Positions 57,673 through 64,000 of a stretch of 64,000 nucleotides of DNA are shown here, piece by piece (the first letter of the stretch is position 1; every line of letters starts with the position of its first letter). Under the pieces are notes generated by a model, which ran no database searches, was not told where the DNA came from, and saw nothing but the letters and a program-made list of their open reading frames with translations. The stretch comes from Manduca sexta (Eukaryota; Arthropoda; Insecta; Lepidoptera; Sphingidae): NCBI RefSeq assembly GCF_014839805.1, contig NC_051126.1:11354609-11418608 (forward strand), written 5' to 3'. The position numbers and the translations under genes are program-made.

Positions 57673-58015
57673 GCACACACATTAATTAGAAAACAAATTA
57701 CACGCAATTTGCTTAAAGTATATTGCAGTAGCTTTAGTTATTGTTCTGATATTGTTGATCAACGATACAGTAATTTTATTCTGAGAAACACCCTTGCAAA
57801 TAGCATAGTATTATGATACTATGATTTTTGAATGTATATTTTAGGGCACCTTCGCGGAGACAACAGTATACCCGGTGTTATCCTTCGATTATGGCCTGTA
57901 TGCAGTATATTTTTGTTGGACCGTGCGTTTTTAATATCTCTTTAAAATTTTATAAACTTCATAATTGCAAACGAATTCTGATACTGTTTTCGCTGTAGGA
58001 ATTCTAACATACATA

Positions 58016-58335
58016 CATATTATCACAGTTATATCTCATAGTGTTAGGCAGAGAGTATAGATTGCCACTTTGTACGATTCTGGCATAATTCTCTCGCTTC
58101 CCCCATCTTCATCAATCTTTTCAAGCATTTCCGCCGGTTCAGGGTACTTTTGATCTGGGCTTTACTAAGAATGTCAGATATCTGACATTCGAAAATTCGG
58201 CACGGTCGACCTTTACTAGCTTTTCCATATTCGTCTCACATCTATCCGTTTTTTCAGTCTCCTATGATCCATCCTTTCCAAATGCCCAAACCACCTTAGG
58301 AAGGTATTCTTTATCGATTTATTCTCGGATACGAT
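58016..58335 (-). pseudogene. LINE reverse-transcriptase C-terminal fragment
   Basis: Minus strand from about 58330: FLRWFGHLERMDHRRLKKRI, a conserved block of LINE endonuclease/reverse transcriptase proteins (RWxGHvxRM). A little further on are GRPCRIF and RRKCLKRLMKMGEAREL with CQNRTKWQSILSAYP. One in-frame stop follows IWKS, so the copy is dead. Related to, but not the same subfamily as, the 33.4 kb fragment. Confidence 0.72.
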
Positions 58336-60342
58336 ATATAAAAAATCAAACACAGACACGTGTCCTATTTATAATCTTTCATTTCAGGTGAGTAAACACG
58401 CTTGATCGTATAAACCCATAACCTGAAAGCAATTTAGATAGTATTGCGATTTGAATGCAACTGGGCGCACTGTCCGCAATTAAATGTTTCCAATCCAATA
58501 GAGCTTTGAAATGAGACAATGTCTCCCTTAATGGCCTCCAAAGTGCGGCTGCATTGCTTTGTCGAAACGAAATTATATCTGTAATTTTCTAAAGATCTGC
58601 AGGAGAGAGGTTGATGACGTCTTTTGTTTCTATTGGAGAGTGCTTTTATAATTTTTTCGCTTTGTATCACTTGTATAGATTTTTTTTCATATTATTCGTA
58701 TAAAGTTCGTACCGTTCGTACCTTTCTTTTATGTATTGGAGAAATACGAGATATTTGAATTTCGAACTCCCGTAATATTCTTGCATCGCTGTTTTGCACG
58801 TTATTTCGTTTTCTATAGAAATTACTAGAAAGTTTAGCTAGTAGCTCTACATAACTGGTAGAGTAGCAGCGAGGGTATTTTCTAGGCGATAGACATTGTG
58901 GTGGTATATAAATGTGGGTCTATTAAAGTATCTTATGTGGATGTGACTTTTAAAGAAATTATTTCATTAATATCTCAACAAGAATATAATAAAATATAAG
59001 GTAGAAAAGAGTACGGAGAAACCGCCCACCTTTTTGTCAAGGTATGGACGGCATTTTATTATCAACAACTTTAAGTAATTATTACTCATTAAGCGGCGAA
59101 CACCTAGAACTTCCAGTACAAGTACTCATGATAACCAAAACCTCACTCCGTAACTCAAAGTAATCAGCTAGGCAACGCCGATTATAAATCCCAAGCGAAA
59201 GCTCCAAATAGAGGTCCAGCTTGATCATTTTCAACATCATTGGAATGAGCCTAATCTCGGATACAGACTCCGTTTAATTATTCCGAAGTAGTAACCTATT
59301 GGCTAGCCGCAATTGACCCGAACTAACTCTCACATAAAATCAAACTTAAGCCGCTATTAAGTTGGGCGGATGGCTATTACCCTAGGTCGGGCGGAACCGC
59401 TCAGTTGAAACCCGGCCGCTGTAGAGGACACACGTGTCGCACCCTCTTGGTTTTTTAGAGGGAAAACTTTTATCGAAATATGCAAGGATAGGAAATACGA
59501 ACGAGAGTTATATGGAAATGCAGTGAAGAACTATGTGGGGTTTATGTTTTTTTTGTTGTGGTTTTGGACATGTGTGTTTTAATGTCGGTGTGGCGTGATC
59601 GAAAATGAAAGGTATTGTCGCTCTCATTTTATTTTTTGGTATTTAAATGGTCAAATTTAACGCGGTATTTTGAATTTTTAAAGTGAATAAAAATGTTTCG
59701 TGCCTCTGATATAGTTTTTATTTTATTTTAATCAATACATTTTTTTTATTAGTAAGTCCTCTTATATTTATGATGATCTCATGATAATTTTATACTGAGA
59801 GAGAATATAACAATAATTTCACTACCTTTAATATTGAATCTTAATTTTAAAAAGTTTTTTTATTTCGTATACTTTTAATCCAACTGTAAACAGCATAAAA
59901 TAACTGATCGCAAAATAAATGTTAAATATAAATCCGTAGTTTCAAAAATTGTTTCTTTTTGAAACAAAAGATATACAACAATGTTTTCATCTTATTTGTT
60001 CGTAATCTTGGTTCGTGAACTTTTTACATTTTTCGCTTTCCTTCAATTTACATAGCTTTCTAACTTTGTTCCTTCGTCCAATAAGTTTGTGACATTGAAA
60101 TTTCCTTGTTCTCAAATCTTATTAATCAAGTTTGCGTATTGTTTTGTATTAAATTTTAGATTATTATCTTTTTGTAATTTGGCACGATAATGATTGTGCG
60201 TCGCGATGTTGATTGTAATATAAGGGTTTTTTATGCCGATGCCTATTGACACAAACAAGTGAAAATGGAAAACTGCACTACTGTTCATAAACAGATAAAT
60301 AAAAGGGTAAAATAATGTTATATCTTTAAATTATGATATACC
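58336..60342. other. Unassigned sequence with an unusually balanced block
   Basis: 59080-59460 has lower AT content and even base use, unlike the AT-rich flanks, and shares nothing with the repeats here. Possibly a conserved non-coding or regulatory block, but this is a guess from composition. Confidence 0.4.
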
Positions 60343-60533
60343 TAGCTTTTGCTCGCGGTTTCGCCCATTTGAAAGAACTTTTCTAGAATGAAAGTCCTGT
60401 TATATATTTTCCCGAAATAAAAAGTAGCGTATGTCCTTTTCAAGGTCTGGAATGATCTCTATATTAAATTTGTCATAATACATTCGGTAGTTTTTGAGTT
60501 TAGTTCGTTTACCAAAAACAAACAAACACACAT
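60343..60533 (+). repeat. Family E repeat
   Basis: CTAGCTTTTGCTCGCGGTTTCGCCC start, CCTGTTATATATTTTCCCGAAATAAAAAGTAGCG body, TTCGGTAGTTTTTGAGTTTAG and a CAAACAAACACACATC tail. Followed directly by a family B SINE. Confidence 0.75.
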
Positions 60534-60534
60534 C

Positions 60535-60785
60535 AAGTCTTTATTCCCGAATTAGTAGAAAGAGGCGCAAGTTGTGCACCGACTTTTCACCGTGTGTATT
60601 CTGTTTTGAGGTGTGATAGAGACTATCGCCAAATCGGGCACAAATTTCAGATTTTCGATTGATACTGAGCAAGAAACACAATATCGCCGTACCCGAACCT
60701 GGATTCGAACCATGCAGCCCGAGCCTTAGAGCAGTGGTCGCTTCGCGCACGCAATACAAATATACTCTAATACTCTACCAATACA
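60535..60785 (-). mobile_element. tRNA-derived SINE, family B copy
   Basis: Minus-strand B box GGTTCGAATCC (complement of GGATTCGAACC near 60702-60712), body with CTGAGCAAGAAACACAATATC, and 3' end at the left. It directly follows a family E repeat that ends near 60533. The head is eroded (AATACAAATATACTCTA). Confidence 0.75.
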
Positions 60786-60858
60786 GTTTTTAAAGTAATG
60801 TAAAACATGTTGTATTCCTTTATGGTTAAAGTTTAGATTGAATAAAATAAAATAAAAT

Positions 60859-61200
60859 AAAATACTTTATTTATCACGTAGGCGAACAAAGTTGCACTTA
60901 TGATACGTCAAAACAAAGAATAAGAATAATTATTATTTCTAAACAACTATTAAAATCACTTATATAACTATGGAGATTTTAAATTAGGGATAAAGTTTAT
61001 ACAAAAGACTAGGTACAAAAGTACGAAGTAACCAGCTCGGGCTGGCAAGTAGGGGAAATAGAAGGGTAAAGCGTCGCGATCCTCACCGGTGAGGACATGA
61101 GCCCTAGCCTAGCTAACCTACCAGCCTTTCACTAACTACCTAAGTGATGACTACCCGAAGAAGAAAGGCAGAAAGAAACTCCGGGCTTTCTTTTTTTGTC
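60859..61200 (-). mobile_element. Probable retroposed 3' end with AATAAA and (TTTTA)n
   Basis: The minus strand reads toward AATAAAGTATTTTATTTTATTTTATTTTATTC: a poly-A signal followed by a pentanucleotide tail (plus strand (AATAA)n at 60838-60862). Upstream are a CCGGAGTTTC...CTTCTTCGGGTAG segment and a 16-bp perfect palindrome. This looks like the 3' UTR of a LINE, but a host gene 3' end cannot be excluded. A 100-residue minus-strand frame at 61140-61442 has no recognisable domain. Confidence 0.45.
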
Positions 61201-61771
61201 ATCAATTGTTCAGTACTTCTTTGTATTTTTTCCAAGTCTTTCTTGTACATAGTCACAATAGTTATATAAGCTAATGCACGCACATCACCGTTAACATGGG
61301 ATAAGATGAAATCCAATCGACTAAACCTGGAGCGGCATAAAATAAAATTAGCGATAGCAAATAAAAGAGAACATAGATTCATACTTAAATAACGGCGTAC
61401 AGCGTGCATTCGCCTACATTTACAATCATAGTTTTCAATCATGAGAAAAGAAAAAAAAATAGTGATATTGAACAGGCAAACACAACATGATCGGGTGGTC
61501 GTCTTTCAAAAATTACATTTCATTAAGATATGATATGATTATGTCAAATTAGAACTATAGACTATAGAATAACTATAGAATATATTTACAACATAGAGAA
61601 AAATGCTTTTTCAGAAAGAGGGATTACTTTAAGAATTTTCTAAACATAAACTCTAGAGATTAACGTTTCTTTTATCCTTCTAATAATATTAATCTGAAAA
61701 TTTGTAAAAATGAATGTGTATTTTTATGTAAGAAGTATATGATGCATATAGCTTTTCCTAAAGCCAAATGT

Positions 61772-61932
61772 ACACGGGTAGACTAAATGGTATAGTAGTA
61801 CAATAGAGAACTATCCAAATGTAAACAGATTTAGTAGAGTAGAGTGATGAACTGAATTTATTAAAACTGGTAGATTATTTGGAAATGGTAGAGCAGTATT
61901 CTAGTTGACACTACTGTTTAATTTACCCGTGT
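61772..61932. repeat. Small MITE-like element, ACACGGGTA ends
   Basis: ACACGGGTA at 61772-61780 and TACCCGTGT at 61924-61932 are perfect inverted ends. Inward the arms stay loosely complementary (GTAGT, CTACCATTT). About 160 bp, non-coding, no certain target duplication. Confidence 0.5.
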
Positions 61933-62051
61933 CCACCGAGTTGAATTGAATTTTGGAATAATGAGATTCCTGGTCTGCCGAATGTGTGAATGTAATTTTA
62001 TTTTAGAAAGATTTTTCAGCCGAGTGGAGCGGCGAATACTTATTTATAAAC

Positions 62052-62312
62052 TACTAGTTTTTGCTCGTGGCTTCGCCCGCGTGAAGGAGTTTTCCGGGAT
62101 AAAAGTCCCACTATATATTTTCCCAGGATAGTAGCCTATAATCTACCCAGGGTCTTATACTATCTCCATACCAAATTTTGCTTTCTTATACCACGTCTTA
62201 TGTCACGTCCCGTTCCCGCAGGAAGGAACCAATTTTCAGTCAAATCGGTTCATCCGTTCTTGAGTTATAAATAGTGTAACTAACACCACTTTCTTTTATA
62301 TATATTGATAAA
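62052..62312 (+). repeat. Family E repeat
   Basis: ACTACTAGTTTTTGCTCGTGGCTTCGCCC start, TTTTCCGGGATAAAAGTCCCACTATATATTTTCCC body, an extra CGTCCCGTTCCCGCAGGAAGG segment, AAATCGGTTCATCCGTTCTTGAGTTATAAATAG and a TATATATATTGATA end. It is the longest copy of this subtype in the window. Confidence 0.75.
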
Positions 62313-62399
62313 TAAACTTTTATTCGTATTTAAATATTTAACCTACAGCCGAACAAAATGAATTTTCATTTATTTTCCAAATATATCTCACACAAATAT

Positions 62400-62637
62400 T
62401 CACGCGTTTTATTGTCCAAGCGGTAGGCAGAGGCGCAACTAGTGCATCCACTTTCTGTTGTATGTATTCTGTCCCATGGTGTGATAGGGGGCGGGGCTAT
62501 TGTCATCGTATGTTAATTCCAGGCTCCTAGCTAATGCTTAACAGAAAGTCTTAATAGCAGTTTGTTCGACCTGGTATTCGAAGCCGAGAATTCAAACTAA
62601 TAGTCTCACTGCGCAACACAACTACGCCACGAAGGTT
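62400..62637 (-). mobile_element. tRNA-derived SINE, family B copy, diverged
   Basis: The 3' module (GGCAGAGGCGCAACTAGTGCATCC), the TCCCATGGTGTGATAGGGGGCG segment, a degraded B box (GTATTCGAAGC on the plus strand) and the head CAACACAACTACGCCACGAAGG are recognisable in order. Confidence 0.78.
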
Positions 62638-62699
62638 GACGTTATAATTTATTTTCATGATGTTAAAGGACATACAAACAGCCTTTATGTTTGATAATT

Positions 62700-62905
62700 A
62701 TTTCTTTGAAATAAAACTAATTTGCGGATTTTATCGCGTTTTTTTATATTATAATTTCCTTCTGACGTTTCGAAGACTTTGCAGCGTTCGTGGTCTCGGG
62801 GCGGACGAAGGCTGCAGTCTTCAAAACGTAGGCAGGAAAATATAAAAAAAACCGTGATAAAATCGGCAAAATAGTTATATTTTAATGTCTAACATTCGCG
62901 TAAAC
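62700..62905. repeat. Palindromic family H element, most complete copy
   Basis: The left arm (AATAAAACTAATTTGCGGATTTTATCGCG...ACGTTTCGAAGACTTTGCAGCG) and the right arm (complement of GTTTACGCGAATGTTAGACATTAAAATATAACTATTTTGCC...) are inverted copies of about 80 bp around the centre GTTCGTGGTCTCGGGGCGGACGAAGG. A non-coding foldback DNA element. Confidence 0.7.
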
Positions 62906-64000
62906 ATTATAAATTATTTTTTCGCAGTCCTCATTATAATTTACAATAGATATGTTATGATTATAATTACAGTTATAATCTTCGAGATCAGTAGTTTTAT
63001 TAGTATAGTAGTTATTGCCTCGCTCTTTAGCATAAGTTTCCCTGAAAACGACATCGACTACTTTTAATTTTATAGCGGTATTATATTTCATATTTGATAC
63101 TGAATATGGATGGTAATAAGCTCGAGTGTGCTAGCTACAACTCTACCTACCCCATCAGAACTACTGGCGCGTATGTTACTTGTGTACAGCCATCCGTGAA
63201 AATAGCCTATCAACAAGAATTTATTGTTGTAGTAGTACTCGAGTACTGTGGTGATAATGTACAAATAATTCCTCTTAAAATTCTGCCGGTTTTAACGCAT
63301 ATGTTGGGCGCAACTTTCATGCTAGGGTTGGCAATGTAACTAAATTAAATTTAAAGTGCACTTGGCAGTTATTTTTTGTGTAGACAATTAAAAGGGAGAA
63401 AAGTTCTGCGTATTTGTTATTTGTTAGGTAAAAACAGTCTAGACAAAATTTTAATATCTTGAATGTAGGTATCTATCCTAAATTCAACGTTGATAAACAT
63501 ATTCCATAAACATAGTTAAGATTATTTGCTAGTAGTATATTTTTATCTATTCTATTAATTGAGTTTAACTTCCCTTAAAACAATACACAGTATAAAGGTG
63601 CCTTACAATGTCAAGATGAAATATATTTTTATATCAAACGAATCTAGATTTACTTTGCCTTAAGTAAATTTACATTTTTACGTTGACAACCCTACTTGGA
63701 ACCCGCGTTTGCGACCGGCAAAGGCAGTAAATAAAGCGTCAGCTCGCACGATGGACGTTCCCAGCCCTGATTTATGTTATGGCTCACTATAAACGACATT
63801 GCATTAAATCTTAAAAAATAATGGCACGTGACTTCCATCGAAAACCTCCACTGTTGTACCTAAAGCTGAAACTATAACTGTTATTTATGTTGGCTGCGTG
63901 GTTTTATTCCTTTGCCAGATTATTAAATACTTTATTACCTTTCTAGTGTAATTCATTTAAAAACATATTTATTTTTTAAATGTTATTGTACTTTCATGTT
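62906..64000. other. Unassigned AT-rich sequence
   Basis: An 81-residue plus frame at 63094-63339 has no known motif. Nothing else recognised up to the window edge. Confidence 0.45.

Noticed and set aside
61140..61442. 100-residue minus-strand frame just upstream of an AATAAA signal, as in a gene's last exon.
   Set aside because: The downstream part looks like a retroposed 3' end with a pentamer tail; the peptide has no recognisable domain.

Overview
The window is 64 kb of AT-rich, intron- or intergenic-type animal DNA packed with transposable elements. I find no host protein-coding gene or RNA gene that I can support. Several features point to a moth or butterfly (Lepidoptera): a Dong/R4-type non-LTR retrotransposon sitting in a TAA microsatellite, a Helitron whose coding remnant begins with an MPRRRR-type leader, tRNA-derived SINEs, RTE-type LINE tails, and a short TTAGG tract (the insect telomere unit). 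No species can be named from the sequence alone.

The only long reading frames lie at 35.9-39.9 kb. They form an almost complete Dong/R4-like element of about 4.3 kb with two tandem N-terminal DNA-binding-like modules, a reverse transcriptase with a YMDD active site, a CCHC zinc knuckle and a restriction-like (PD-D) endonuclease. It is broken by one clear frameshift between the reverse transcriptase and the endonuclease, and probably by another near the N terminus. The element sits inside the (TAA)n tail of a tRNA-derived SINE, and the SINE's 7-bp target duplication still brackets the composite.

Layout: 0-5.4 kb, single SINE copies and unassigned AT-rich DNA. 5.4-7.7 kb, a nest of an old repeat split by a SINE with a 13-bp target duplication and by a 1,055-bp Helitron deletion derivative. 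7.7-23 kb, scattered SINEs, foldback (MITE-like) elements and copies of a 260-bp A-tailed family (repeat A). 23-35 kb, LINE 3' ends (RTE-type C-terminal coding fragments and another LINE 3' UTR), SINEs and palindromic elements. 35.7-40.4 kb, the SINE-Dong composite. 41-52 kb, mostly unassigned sequence with a solo LTR (45.3-45.7 kb) carrying a textbook core promoter and a foldback element with 66-bp perfect arms (50.4-50.9 kb). 52-64 kb, more SINEs, LINE fragments, a tandemly duplicated SINE 3' module and palindromic elements.

The genes do not form a host pathway. The only functional relations are between mobile elements: non-autonomous SINEs and Helitron derivatives that depend on enzymes encoded elsewhere, and one retrotransposon using the tail of another as its landing site. 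I see no convincing new biological system. The best leads for undescribed elements are the 66-bp-arm foldback at 50.4 kb, the 17.7-kb terminal-inverted-repeat element and repeat A.
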